Below are positions 33,997 through 42,600 of a stretch of 64,000 nucleotides of DNA, piece by piece. The position numbers and the translations under genes were made by a program. Each line of letters begins with the position of its first letter. The first letter of the stretch is position 1. Under the pieces are notes generated by a model. It searched no databases. It was given only the letters and a program-made list of their open reading frames with translations, and was not told where the DNA came from. Source of the stretch: Streptomyces asoensis (GTDB taxonomy: Bacteria; Actinomycetota; Actinomycetes; Streptomycetales; Streptomycetaceae); assembly GCF_013085465.1 (NCBI RefSeq), contig NZ_CP049838.1, forward strand, positions 5,270,001 to 5,334,000. The letters are read 5' to 3'.

Positions 33997-35679
33997 TCAG
34001 CCGGTGATCACCTCGTTCTTCGCGAGACTCTCGGTCCGTGAGGTGACCGTGCCGCTCAGGGACTTCGCGGTGGCGGAGACTCCGGAGGTGTCGGCGCCCG
34101 CCCGCTTCGCCTGCGCGGCGAGCGAGTCGAGGGCGTCGAGCGCGTACCCCGAGGCGTAGAACTCCTGGTAGAGCTTCTTGTACGCCGCGTGATACGCGTC
34201 GTCGAAGGCGTCCGCCGCCAGGAACCGCTCCTTGAGCAGGTTGCCGCCCATGCCGCCGCCTCCGCCGCCGCCCGGACCGCCGGCCTCCGCCGTGTCTCCG
34301 TCCTGCCGGCCGTCCTGCTGACCGTTCCCCGGAGCCTGCGGCATCCCGGACGGTGTACCGGACGGCGTGTCCGCCGCTCCTTCCTGCGCGGTGGCACCCG
34401 GCATCCCGCCACCGGCACCACCGCCTCCGCCGCCTCCGCCCATGCTCGTACTGTCGTCGGGCCCGGTGCTGGCGGTGCCGCTGAAGGTCAGGTTGAAGTC
34501 CCAGCCGAGGACGGAGAACTTCTTGGTGCCGAGGTCGTACCAGAGCACGTAGTTCTTGCCCGGCCCGGCCATGTCGTCGAAGTTCAGGAGCAGGTTCTGC
34601 GTCGCCACGTACTCCGAGAAGGACTCCACGTCGACGTACTTGTCGAGGTCCGCGGCGAACTCCGCGTCCGACGCCTGGTTGACCCACCTGAGGAGCTTCA
34701 TCACCGGCGAGAGGTCCTGGCTGCCTTTGAGGTTGAGCTGCTTGAAGGACTCCTCGTAGTCGGTGGGGTCGTCTCCCACGTAGTCGAAGCTGCTGCCCGC
34801 CCGGGCCTTGTACGCCACGCCCGTGGTGCCGAGCTCCGCGTCGACGTAGTCCTTGCTCGGATTCTCGACCATGAGCCGGGTCGCGACCGGACGGTTGTTG
34901 ACCTTCACGGCGGTGAAGGCGAACTTCTCGGCCGTCTGGCCGGACTTCTTCATCAGCGACAGCGACAGGGCCTCGTTCAGCGGCAGGGCCTCGTCGACAC
35001 CGGGGCGGAGCGAGAGCTCGCGGTGGCCCTCGTAGGCGCGGCCCTCGACGTACTCGTCGATGCTGATGAGCCAGGGCAGTTCCTCGGGTTTGGAGGCGGA
35101 GAGGCTGAACTGCGTCATACCGCCGCCGCCACCGCCCGCTCCCATGCCGCCGCCCTGGGGAGCCTGCTGCTGGTCACCGTTCTGCTGCTGGTCGCCGTTC
35201 TGCGGCCCGGTGTTCTGCTGCTGACCGCCGTTCCGCTCGCCGCCGTTCTGTCCCGCGGGGCCGCCCTGGCCGCCGCCTCCCATGCCGCCGCCGCGCAGGC
35301 TCTGGAGCGTGGAGTTGCCCTTGAGGCGGATACCGACGTCGTTCAGGTACACGCCGTCGACGGTGAGATCGGCCTTGATGTACTCCTTCTCGCCCTCGTC
35401 CTGGTACTTCTCCATCATGTCCGCGAAGTCGGTCTCGCTGTACTCGAGTTGGATCGAGTGCGTCCGCGAGTCGTCGAACAGGTCGACCGCCCCCGTGACG
35501 TTCTCCGTGATCTCGTCCCCGTCCGCCGTGGAGGCACTGGTGACGAAGGGGGTGACGCGTACGTCCCCGAAGAAGATCAGCAGAACCGAGAGCCCCACGG
35601 CGAGGGAGCCGGCCGGCTTCCAGTGATGGCGAACCCGCAACGGGATGCGGTGCGCCAGCCGCTTGCGGGGGGCGGTCAT
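33997..35679 (-). CDS. CotH-family protein kinase-like protein, membrane-anchored
   Basis: The 560-residue protein has a basic N-terminus and one membrane anchor (~22-40), then a CotH fold: IQLEYSETDFADMMEKYQDE, DVGIRLKGNSTLQS, LLNFDDMAGPGKNYVLWYD, FSVLGWDFNLTFSG. The last Asp is the metal-binding residue of CotH kinases, which phosphorylate spore-coat proteins in Bacillus. Two long low-complexity inserts interrupt the fold: a Gly/Asn/Gln-rich one (~125-190) and a Gly/Met-rich one (~415-480). It is the last gene of an operon with VTC and DUF4956 genes; its start overlaps the DUF4956 stop by one base. Confidence 0.85.
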   Translation of the reverse strand: MTAPRKRLAHRIPLRVRHHWKPAGSLAVGLSVLLIFFGDVRVTPFVTSASTADGDEITENVTGAVDLFDDSRTHSIQLEYSETDFADMMEKYQDEGEKEYIKADLTVDGVYLNDVGIRLKGNSTLQSLRGGGMGGGGQGGPAGQNGGERNGGQQQNTGPQNGDQQQNGDQQQAPQGGGMGAGGGGGGMTQFSLSASKPEELPWLISIDEYVEGRAYEGHRELSLRPGVDEALPLNEALSLSLMKKSGQTAEKFAFTAVKVNNRPVATRLMVENPSKDYVDAELGTTGVAYKARAGSSFDYVGDDPTDYEESFKQLNLKGSQDLSPVMKLLRWVNQASDAEFAADLDKYVDVESFSEYVATQNLLLNFDDMAGPGKNYVLWYDLGTKKFSVLGWDFNLTFSGTASTGPDDSTSMGGGGGGGGAGGGMPGATAQEGAADTPSGTPSGMPQAPGNGQQDGRQDGDTAEAGGPGGGGGGGMGGNLLKERFLAADAFDDAYHAAYKKLYQEFYASGYALDALDSLAAQAKRAGADTSGVSATAKSLSGTVTSRTESLAKNEVITG

Positions 35680-36356
35680 CAGAGGTCCGTCTGGTCGTAA
35701 CCGGTCAGCACGGTCACGCGCTGCCCCATGGCGCGCTCCTGGAGGGCCGCGACCAGCTCACCCGGCTCGTGGCCCTTCTTGATGCGGACCGTGTAGAACA
35801 CCTCGGTCAGGGTGCCGCCGCGGATCGACTCCGTGCTCACCAGCTCGAACTCGTCGGTGTGGCGCAGCAGGACGTCCTGGATCGCGTGGGTGTGGTCCTC
35901 GCCCGCCGGGACCTGGACCTTGACGACCTGACGCTGGACGTTGAGGGCGAACCAGTCGAACTTGCTCATCGCCAGGATGATCAGGGCGATCACGGTGCCG
36001 CCGACCGCGGCCAGCGTGTAGAAACGGGCACCGCACGCCATGCCGACGGCCATCGCCAGGAAGATGAAGCCGACGTCCCTGGTCTCCTTGACCGCGTTGC
36101 GGAAGCGGACCACCGACAGCGCTCCGACCAGGGAGAAGGCGCGGGCCAGGTTGGAGCCGACGACCAGCATGATCAGCGCGACGATCATGCCGACGATGAC
36201 CAGCGTCTGCACATAGGACTGGCTGTAGGAGACGTTCTTGTGCGTGGCCCGGTAGACGTAACCGATCATCGCGGAGAGCACGAAGGACAGGGTCATGGCG
36301 AGCACGATGTCGGTGACGCTGAACGTACCGCTCAGGTCCTGAACGTTGAGATTCAC
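35679..36356 (-). CDS. DUF4956-family membrane protein
   Basis: The 225-residue protein has four membrane helices (SVTDIVLAMTLSFVLSAMIG, TLVIVGMIVALIMLVVGSNL, ARFYTLAAVGGTVIALIILA among them), the conserved loop ARAFSLVGALSVVRFRNAVK and TRDVGFIFLAMAVGM, and a C-terminal cytoplasmic ferredoxin-like domain. This is DUF4956, repeatedly found beside VTC-domain polyphosphate polymerases. It overlaps the VTC gene by four bases (ATGA). A role as the membrane channel or anchor for the polymer is inferred from this pairing only. Confidence 0.88.
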   Translation of the reverse strand: MNLNVQDLSGTFSVTDIVLAMTLSFVLSAMIGYVYRATHKNVSYSQSYVQTLVIVGMIVALIMLVVGSNLARAFSLVGALSVVRFRNAVKETRDVGFIFLAMAVGMACGARFYTLAAVGGTVIALIILAMSKFDWFALNVQRQVVKVQVPAGEDHTHAIQDVLLRHTDEFELVSTESIRGGTLTEVFYTVRIKKGHEPGELVAALQERAMGQRVTVLTGYDQTDL

Positions 36357-37315
36357 GAGTGGGATGCCTCCGTGGGGCGTCGCGTCGTGGGGGACGCGGG
36401 CGTGGGAACGAGGGGGAGGGGGGCGAGGGCGGGCGCCGGCGGGAGGTCTTCCTCCCGGACGTGGAAGACGGACCTGGGGGCCAGTCCGAACGCCTCGATG
36501 CTCTGGACGTACTTGGAGACCCGGACGAGGCTCAGGTTGCGCCTGGCCGCCAGGTCGGTGATCCAGTACGGGGTGCGCTCGTTGACCTTGATCTCCATCA
36601 CCGACAGGTGCGGCGGGATGGTGAACCGGTTCTCGGCGTTCGGGGTGCCGAAGTGGAAGTCCCGGTCGCGGCCGCGGATGCGGCGGTCGAAGGTGACGCG
36701 CAGTCCCGTGTCCTGGTCGCGGCCGACCAGCGCCTCACGCTGGTAGCCGGTGATGGCGGTGGGCTGGAGGTTGAGCCTGACCACCAGCTCGAGGACCTCG
36801 TTGACGAAGGCGTTCTCCTTCGCCGAGTGCTCGATCATCTCCCGCTCGTCGCACAGCTTCCGGGCGGTGGCGTACGGCAGGGTGATGCGGCGCTTCTGGG
36901 TGACCCGGTTGACCCGCTGCTTGATCTCCACGCAGACCGCGGAGTCGTCGGTGACCCCGTCCAGGTCTCCGTAGTGGCGGATGCGCAGCTTGCGGCGGAA
37001 CTTCAGCCCCTCGATCTTCTCCCAGTAGAACCGGAGTTGAGGCGTGTCGTAGTAGAGGCTCCACACGCCGTAGCCGCCGACGGGGCTGTGCAGGTCGCGG
37101 TCCATCCGCTCGCCCAGTTCGTCCCGTATCCCCGCCGCCTGCTCCACCGGCACCAGGTACTTGAGCTCGTACCGGTTGAAGGCGTGGAGTCTGCTGGCCA
37201 CCCGCAGCGCCTCGTCGTCCGCGAACTGCGGCGGCGATCCCCCGGCCCGCACGGGGGCCTCGTCGCCGCCCGGCCCGCCGTCGACGGAGCGACGGCGCTT
37301 CAACCAGCCAGTCAT
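36353..37315 (-). CDS. VTC-domain protein, probable polyphosphate polymerase
   Basis: The 320-residue protein has the tunnel-fold VTC domain: FNRYELKYLVPVEQA, WSLYYDTPQLRFYWEKIEG, LKFRRKLRIRHYGD, VCVEIKQRVNRVTQKRRITL and VMEIKVNERTPYWITDLA with SKYVQSIE. The basic residues in RYELKY and FRRKLRIR and the Glu in MEIKV correspond to the phosphate- and metal-binding residues of yeast Vtc4, so an ATP-dependent polyphosphate synthesis activity is likely. Both ends are disordered. It is the first gene of a three-gene operon. Confidence 0.85.
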   Translation of the reverse strand: MTGWLKRRRSVDGGPGGDEAPVRAGGSPPQFADDEALRVASRLHAFNRYELKYLVPVEQAAGIRDELGERMDRDLHSPVGGYGVWSLYYDTPQLRFYWEKIEGLKFRRKLRIRHYGDLDGVTDDSAVCVEIKQRVNRVTQKRRITLPYATARKLCDEREMIEHSAKENAFVNEVLELVVRLNLQPTAITGYQREALVGRDQDTGLRVTFDRRIRGRDRDFHFGTPNAENRFTIPPHLSVMEIKVNERTPYWITDLAARRNLSLVRVSKYVQSIEAFGLAPRSVFHVREEDLPPAPALAPLPLVPTPASPTTRRPTEASHS

Positions 37316-37466
37316 GACGTCCCTTCAGATGGTCGGCCATCAATCACATCCCTGTAAGAAACAGGTAAGAGATGAAAGGCCGATGAGGGACGTCTCTGAA
37401 CACCGTTAGTACGGGCGATGAACTCGAAGTGAACGCGGAGGCGGAGTAGGGACGCGGTGGGCGTCC

Positions 37467-38999
37467 CTACTCCGGAAGGTCGCGCTTCTCCAGCGGGCGT
37501 ACCGCCGGGCCCTGAAGGATCTCTCCGTCCGGGGCGAAGCGGGAGCCGTGGCAGGGGCACTCCCAGGCCTGCTCGCCGTGGTTGAAGGCCACGATGCAGC
37601 CGAGGTGGGTGCAGCGCGCCGAGACCGCCCGGAGCGTGCCGCCCTCGTCCCGGTGGACGGCGTACTGCCGTCCGCCCAGGCGCAGCACGGCGCCGTGGCC
37701 CGGGGGGATGTCGTCCGGCGCGAGGGCCGTCACGGCCGGCAGCCGGTCGCCGACGAAGTGCCGGGCCACCTGGGCCTGGTGTTTCAGGAACGTGGTCCCC
37801 TCGCGGACCACGGACGCCAGGCGGCGCGGGTCGTACAGGCCGCTCCAGGCGGTCTCGCGGCCGTTGACCAGGTCGCTGAGCAGACTGCCCGCCATGATGC
37901 CGCCGCTCATGCCCCAGCCGCCGAAGCCGGTGGCCACATAGGTGTGCCGGCTGCCGGGGTGGAGCGGTCCGACCAGAGGTACGGAGTCGGTGGAGTCGTT
38001 GTCCTGGGTGGCCCAGCGGTGGGTGAAGGTGAGACCGGCGAAGCGGTCGTCGGCCCAGGCGGACAGCCGGGCGAACCTCTCCTCGGCGTCGGCGGTGCCG
38101 GGGGTGAAGTGTTCCCCGGTGACGATCAGCAGGCGTTTGCCGTCGCGGTACGGGGCGGTGCGCACGGAGCGGGTGGACCGTTCCGGCGTGATGTACATGT
38201 CGCGCGGGGCGCGGTCCTCGTCGATGGTCGCGGCGACGACGAGTTCACGGCGTGGGCTGAGCCGGGTGAACAGCAGGGCCCGGTCGAAGACGGGGAAGTG
38301 CGTGGCGATCACGACCTCGCGGGCGCGGATCGACACACCGGTGTCGGTGCGCAGGACGCAGGGTTCGCCCTCGGTGAGGCCGACGACCCGTGTTCCCTCG
38401 TACACCGTGCCGCCCCGCCGGAGCAGGTCGTCGGTGAGCGCCAGCAGGTACTTGCGGGGATGGAACTGGGCCTGTCCGCTCACCCGGACCGCGCCGGCGA
38501 CCGCGAAGGGCAGCTCGGTCTCGGTCACGAACTCGGCCGGAAGCCCCGCCTCACGCGCGGCTTCGGCCTCCGCCCGCAACTCCGCGACGTGCCGCGTATC
38601 CTCGGCGTAGGTGAAGGCCGCCGCCTCCTCCCACGCGCAGTCGACGCCGAGTTCCCCGACGATCTCGGCGGCGTGCCGGATCGCCTCGGTCTGCGAGCGC
38701 GCGTACAGGGCGGCGCCCTCGGGGCCGCGGGTGCGCCGCAGGTGGTCGTAGATCAGGGTGTGCTGGGCGGTCAGCTTGGCCGTCGTGTGGCCGGTGACCC
38801 CGGCGGCGAGCCGGTCGGCCTCCAGCACCGCCACCTCGCGTCCCTGCCGGACCAGCTCCCAGGCCGTGCTGAGGCCGGCGATGCCGGCGCCGACCACCGC
38901 GACGTCGACGGTGAGGTCACCGGACGGCGGGGGAGCCGGGGCGCCGGGCGGCGCGGTCTCCAGCCAGTAGGAGCCCTGGGTTCCTGTCGCGGCGTTCAT
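37467..38999 (-). CDS. FAD-dependent oxidoreductase with C-terminal Rieske [2Fe-2S] domain
   Basis: The 510-residue protein is a DadA-type glycine oxidase fold with a Rossmann FAD motif (VAVVGAGIAGLSTAWELV, then VAVLEAD) and a second FAD contact (YVATGFGGWGMSGG) before a Rieske domain at ~420-510 with CTHLGC and CPCHGS supplying the two Cys-His cluster ligand pairs. This fusion is common in Streptomyces and Bacillus. It probably oxidises an amine or hydroxy substrate and passes electrons through the iron-sulphur centre. The ATG at 38999 fits; the gene is divergent from the FUSC-family gene, with 129 bases between. Confidence 0.9.
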   Translation of the reverse strand: MNAATGTQGSYWLETAPPGAPAPPPSGDLTVDVAVVGAGIAGLSTAWELVRQGREVAVLEADRLAAGVTGHTTAKLTAQHTLIYDHLRRTRGPEGAALYARSQTEAIRHAAEIVGELGVDCAWEEAAAFTYAEDTRHVAELRAEAEAAREAGLPAEFVTETELPFAVAGAVRVSGQAQFHPRKYLLALTDDLLRRGGTVYEGTRVVGLTEGEPCVLRTDTGVSIRAREVVIATHFPVFDRALLFTRLSPRRELVVAATIDEDRAPRDMYITPERSTRSVRTAPYRDGKRLLIVTGEHFTPGTADAEERFARLSAWADDRFAGLTFTHRWATQDNDSTDSVPLVGPLHPGSRHTYVATGFGGWGMSGGIMAGSLLSDLVNGRETAWSGLYDPRRLASVVREGTTFLKHQAQVARHFVGDRLPAVTALAPDDIPPGHGAVLRLGGRQYAVHRDEGGTLRAVSARCTHLGCIVAFNHGEQAWECPCHGSRFAPDGEILQGPAVRPLEKRDLPE

Positions 39000-39128
39000 G
39001 GCGGCCGAGTGCCCGCAGGGCGGAGTGATACGCCGGGATACGCCCAGATATGTAGCTCTTCCGCACCGCTTCTGGCGAAGTCGTGGTCGGCGGGTGCGTC
39101 TCGTCCCTGGTGTGGCACTCGCTGTGCC

Positions 39129-40283
39129 ATGGAGTGGACGCGCAGGACGACGTGGGCCTTTCGGGGCTGGGTCGGGTCCGCCGCGGCCGCGGTGCGGCGG
39201 GCGGGGGAGGGGCCGGGCCGTGAGCGGGACCTGGCGGTGCAGGCGGGCAAGGCGGCGCTGGCCGCCTGGCTGGCGTGGGCGGTCGTGGGCTGGTGGCTCG
39301 AGGCCCCGATGGCGTTCGTGGCGCCGTGGGTCGCGGTCGTGCTGGTGGAGTCGACCGTGTACCGGTCCATCGCGCACGGGCTCCAGCAGCTCGCGGCGAT
39401 CGCGGTGGGTACGGCGGTGGCGACAGCCGGGGCGCTGGCGCTGGGCAGCACGATGGCCGCCATGGCCCTGGTCCTTCCGGCGGTGCTGCTGCTGGGGCAG
39501 TGGCGGCGTCTGGGAAGCCAGGGTGTCTATGCCGCCAGCGGCGCGCTCTTCGTGCTGACCGGTGGCCAGGTGAGCGTCGTCTCGTCGGCGGCCCGCATCG
39601 CGGAGGCGGTCTTCGGCGCGGTGGTCGGTGTGGCGGTCAACGTGCTGATCCGGCCGCCGGTGTACCTGCGCGACGCCCGCGCCGCGCTGGAGGACGCGGC
39701 CCGTGAGGCGCAGGAGATCCTGGACGCGGTGGCCGAGGGGCTGGCCGACGGCGAGTGGGACGGGCCGGCGGCCGGGAGCCGGCACGAGCGGGCACTGCGG
39801 CTGGGCCGGCTGGTCGACCAGGCACGGTCGGCGATCGGCTGGAGCCGGGAGAGCATGCGCGGCAATCCGCGGGGTCGCCGCACGCGGCTCCTTTCCTCGC
39901 CCGGCAAGGCGTACGACGACGCGCTGGTCGTGCTCGACCATGTCGCCGTCCACACCGCGGGGGTGACCCGGACCGTGTGGGAGATCGCGGAGCGCGGGGA
40001 GGAGGCCCGGCCGCCCGCGGGCATCACCCGCGCCTACGCGGACTTCCTGCATCACACGGCGCGCGCCGTCCGGCTGTACGGCAGGACCCGGTTCGCCCCG
40101 GGCGGCCCCGACGACCGTACGGCGGAGCAACTGCGCGAGGCGGTCGCGGAGCTCCACCGCACCCTCGACGAGTTCCGCCGGCTGCTGCCGGGAGCGGTGC
40201 CCGACGACCCGGACGCGCTGGTGATGTACGGAACGCTGCTGGCCCAGGCGCACCGTCTGGCCGACCAGCTCGTCCGGGACTGA
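39129..40283 (+). CDS. FUSC/aromatic-acid-exporter-family membrane protein
   Basis: The 384-residue protein has a basic start (MEWTRRTTWAFRGW), about six membrane helices between residues 40 and 180 (AWLAWAVVGWWLEAPMAFVA, AAMALVLPAVLLLGQW, IAEAVFGAVVGVAVNVLI) and a long cytoplasmic helical domain. This is the layout of FUSC/ArAE_1 proteins, related to aromatic acid exporters such as AaeB. The start is the ATG at 39129; the upstream open frame is antisense to the Rieske gene. Confidence 0.8.
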   Translation: MEWTRRTTWAFRGWVGSAAAAVRRAGEGPGRERDLAVQAGKAALAAWLAWAVVGWWLEAPMAFVAPWVAVVLVESTVYRSIAHGLQQLAAIAVGTAVATAGALALGSTMAAMALVLPAVLLLGQWRRLGSQGVYAASGALFVLTGGQVSVVSSAARIAEAVFGAVVGVAVNVLIRPPVYLRDARAALEDAAREAQEILDAVAEGLADGEWDGPAAGSRHERALRLGRLVDQARSAIGWSRESMRGNPRGRRTRLLSSPGKAYDDALVVLDHVAVHTAGVTRTVWEIAERGEEARPPAGITRAYADFLHHTARAVRLYGRTRFAPGGPDDRTAEQLREAVAELHRTLDEFRRLLPGAVPDDPDALVMYGTLLAQAHRLADQLVRD

Positions 40284-40402
40284 CACCCCCACCCCCGACT
40301 ACCCCCGACCACCCGACCACCCGACCACGCCGTCCCCGAAGGTTGGCGGGGCCCGCGTGGCAGGGTGGGTGGGGGTGACGACCGGGAGAGGTGGAGGACG
40401 CG

Positions 40403-41092
40403 ATGGACTGGGAGCGGTTCGCTCTGAAGCTGGCGTCGATGGCCCGTGACCTTCTGGCGCAGGATTCGGTCGGGGACACGCTGGGCCGGATCGCCGCCTC
40501 GGCGACCGAGCTGGTGGAGGGCTGTGACGAGGCGGGCATCCTCATCCTGCGCGGGACGAAGGTGGAGACGGTGGCGGCCACGGACCGGCTCGTCGTCGAC
40601 AGCGACCGGCTTCAGGAGCGGATGGGCGAGGGGCCGTGCTTCGACTCCGCCCGCACCGCCCAGGGGGAACGGGTGTTCCGCATCGCCGACTTCACCCACG
40701 AGGAGCCCCGCTGGCCCGCCTACGCGCCACGGGCCCGCGCCCTGGGCGTGGGCAGCATGATGGGCTTCCTGCTGTTCACCGAGGACGAGGATCTCGGCGC
40801 GCTGAACCTCTATTCACGCAGGCCCGGTGCCTTCACCGAGGCCAGCGAGACGGCCGGCTGGCTCCTGGCCTCGCACGCCGCGGTCGCTTTCGCCAGCGCC
40901 CGCGCGCACGCCCAGATGCAGGCGGCGGTCGCCACCCGGCATGTGATCGGCGAGGCGATGGGCATCCTCATGGGCGGTCACCGGCTCACCGAGGACGAGG
41001 CGTTCGACGTCCTGCGCCGCTTCTCGCAGGAGAACAACATCAAGCTCCGCGAGGTCGCCCGCCGGGTCTGCGAACAAGGCGGCCTCACCTGA
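40403..41092 (+). CDS. GAF-ANTAR transcription antitermination regulator
   Basis: The 229-residue protein has an N-terminal GAF sensor domain (~20-160; GPCFDSARTAQGERVFRIAD, GVGSMMGFLLFTEDEDLGAL) and a C-terminal ANTAR domain (ATRHVIGEAMGILMGGHRLT, EDEAFDVLRRFSQENNIKLR) with the conserved helices that bind paired RNA hairpins to prevent termination. It should act in the cytoplasm on target leader RNAs in response to a small ligand. GGAGG precedes the ATG at 40403. No ANTAR-type hairpin pair is obvious nearby. Confidence 0.92.
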   Translation: MDWERFALKLASMARDLLAQDSVGDTLGRIAASATELVEGCDEAGILILRGTKVETVAATDRLVVDSDRLQERMGEGPCFDSARTAQGERVFRIADFTHEEPRWPAYAPRARALGVGSMMGFLLFTEDEDLGALNLYSRRPGAFTEASETAGWLLASHAAVAFASARAHAQMQAAVATRHVIGEAMGILMGGHRLTEDEAFDVLRRFSQENNIKLREVARRVCEQGGLT

Positions 41093-41199
41093 CCCGGACG
41101 GACCCACGACCGCGTCCGCCACCTGGCCCTCGGTGACCGATTCGGCTCTCCGCCGGATGCCCTGCGCGTACCGGGCCCGCGTCGGGTCGGCGCCGGGCC

Positions 41200-41427
41200 G
41201 TGAGCGGAAGGTCCGGCGACATCGGACGGTGCGCCGTGGCGAGCGGCCGGGACATCTACGCCGTCAGCGCGCCGCTCGCGGTGGAGGCGGTCGACCGCAT
41301 CCTCACCGGCCGGACCCGCACGGTGGGTGTCGCCTCCGCCGGCGAGATCTTCGACGCGCCGGACTTCCTCCGCGCCCTGTCCCTGCACATCTCCTTCGTA
41401 CGGCTCCAGCAGCGGACGGTGTCCTGA
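41200..41427 (+). pseudogene. C-terminal fragment of a saccharopine-dehydrogenase-like reductase
   Basis: The residues GRDIYAVSAPLAVEAVDRIL, TGRTRTVGVASAGEIFDAPD and FLRALSLHISFVRLQ read like the C-terminal ~60 residues of Streptomyces saccharopine dehydrogenase / trans-acting enoyl reductase-like proteins (~350-400 residues). The first dozen codons do not belong and there is no nucleotide-binding N-terminus, so most of the gene is missing. A GTG at 41200 opens the frame. It is probably a relic left by a deletion after the ANTAR gene. Confidence 0.5.
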
Positions 41428-41454
41428 CCGCGGGAGCCGGCCGCCTCCGCCGGG

Positions 41455-42516
41455 TCAGGACCCGAGGCGGCGGCGGTCCTCCTCGTCCCAGGTGCGGGTG
41501 TCGCGCGGCTGGACGTACGGCTCGTCGTCGGCCGGGTGGCCCCCGGCGACGGCGCGCTGGCGGACCATTTCCGCGTCGAACTCCAGGCCGAGCAGGATGG
41601 CCAGGTTGGTGATCCACAACCACACCAGGAAGATGATCACACCGGCGAGGGTGCCGTAGGTCTTGTTGTACGAGCTGAAGTTGGCCACGTACAGCGCGAA
41701 CCCGGCGGACGCCGCCATCCAGATCAGCAGGGCCAGGAAGCTGCCCGGCGTGACCCAGCGGAAGCCGCGCACACGCGCGTTCGGGGTGGCCCAGTACAGG
41801 ACCGCGATCATCACCGTGACCAGGACCACCAGCACCGGCCACTTGGCGATCGACCACACGGTGAGCGCCGCGTCGCCGACCCCGAGGGTGGTGCCGACCT
41901 GGCGGGCCAGACTGCCGGTGAACACCACGATCAGCGCGCTGATCACCGCCATGACCATCAGCACCACGGTCACGCCGACCCGCACCGGCAGCACCTTCCA
42001 CACCGGACGGCCCTCGGGGATGTCGTAGACCGCGTTGGCGCTGCGGATGAACGCGGCGACATAGCCGGACGCCGACCACACCGCCAGCACCAGACCCACG
42101 ATCGCCATGATCGAGCCGACCCCGCCCTTGCCCTGCATCTGCTGCACCGCGTTGCGCAGGATGTCCTGGGCCGCGCCCGGCGCGAGCTTCTGGATGTTGT
42201 CCAGGACCGCCTGGGTGGCCGACTGCCCGACGATCCCCAGCAGCGACACCAGCGCCAGCAGCGCGGGGAACAGCGCCAGGATCGAGTAGTAGGTCAGCGC
42301 CGCTGCCCGGTCGGCCAGCTCGTCCTTCTTGAACTCCTTCAGGGTGCCTTTCAGTACTGCTCCCCAGGAGCGTTTGGGCAGGTCAGTCGGCTTGTCGGGG
42401 GCCTGCCGCTCCACCTGCTCGTCCGGACCGACGGCGGCCGGATCCTGCCCGGTCTCGCCCTCGCGGTCGTCCGTGCGCTCGCCGTGCCGCTTGTGCGGCT
42501 TCAGTGTCCGTACCAT
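41455..42516 (-). CDS. YihY/BrkB-family membrane protein
   Basis: The 353-residue protein has a polar, charged N-terminus (~55 residues) followed by the YihY core with six membrane helices: DELADRAAALTYYSILALFP, ALLALVSLLGIVG, VGSIMAIVGLVLAVWSASGY, VAAFIRSANAVYDIPEGRP and FLVWLWITNLAILLGLEFDA. The AALTYYS and N-A-Y-D-I motifs are diagnostic. Function in the envelope is not settled. The start at 42516 (MVRTLKPHKRHG) is preferred over an extended frame without a ribosome site. Confidence 0.88.
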   Translation of the reverse strand: MVRTLKPHKRHGERTDDREGETGQDPAAVGPDEQVERQAPDKPTDLPKRSWGAVLKGTLKEFKKDELADRAAALTYYSILALFPALLALVSLLGIVGQSATQAVLDNIQKLAPGAAQDILRNAVQQMQGKGGVGSIMAIVGLVLAVWSASGYVAAFIRSANAVYDIPEGRPVWKVLPVRVGVTVVLMVMAVISALIVVFTGSLARQVGTTLGVGDAALTVWSIAKWPVLVVLVTVMIAVLYWATPNARVRGFRWVTPGSFLALLIWMAASAGFALYVANFSSYNKTYGTLAGVIIFLVWLWITNLAILLGLEFDAEMVRQRAVAGGHPADDEPYVQPRDTRTWDEEDRRRLGS

Positions 42517-42600
42517 GCCGGTCGTGTATCCGGCTCGGCACCGCTTATGCGTACATATGGAACATATCGGACTTTTCTTTTCCGAGCCCATGGGTGGGCG

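Noticed and set aside
37548..39128. Long plus-strand open frame continuous with the FUSC gene
   Set aside because: It is antisense to the Rieske-FAD oxidoreductase gene, whose motifs are intact; the FUSC protein starts at 39129.
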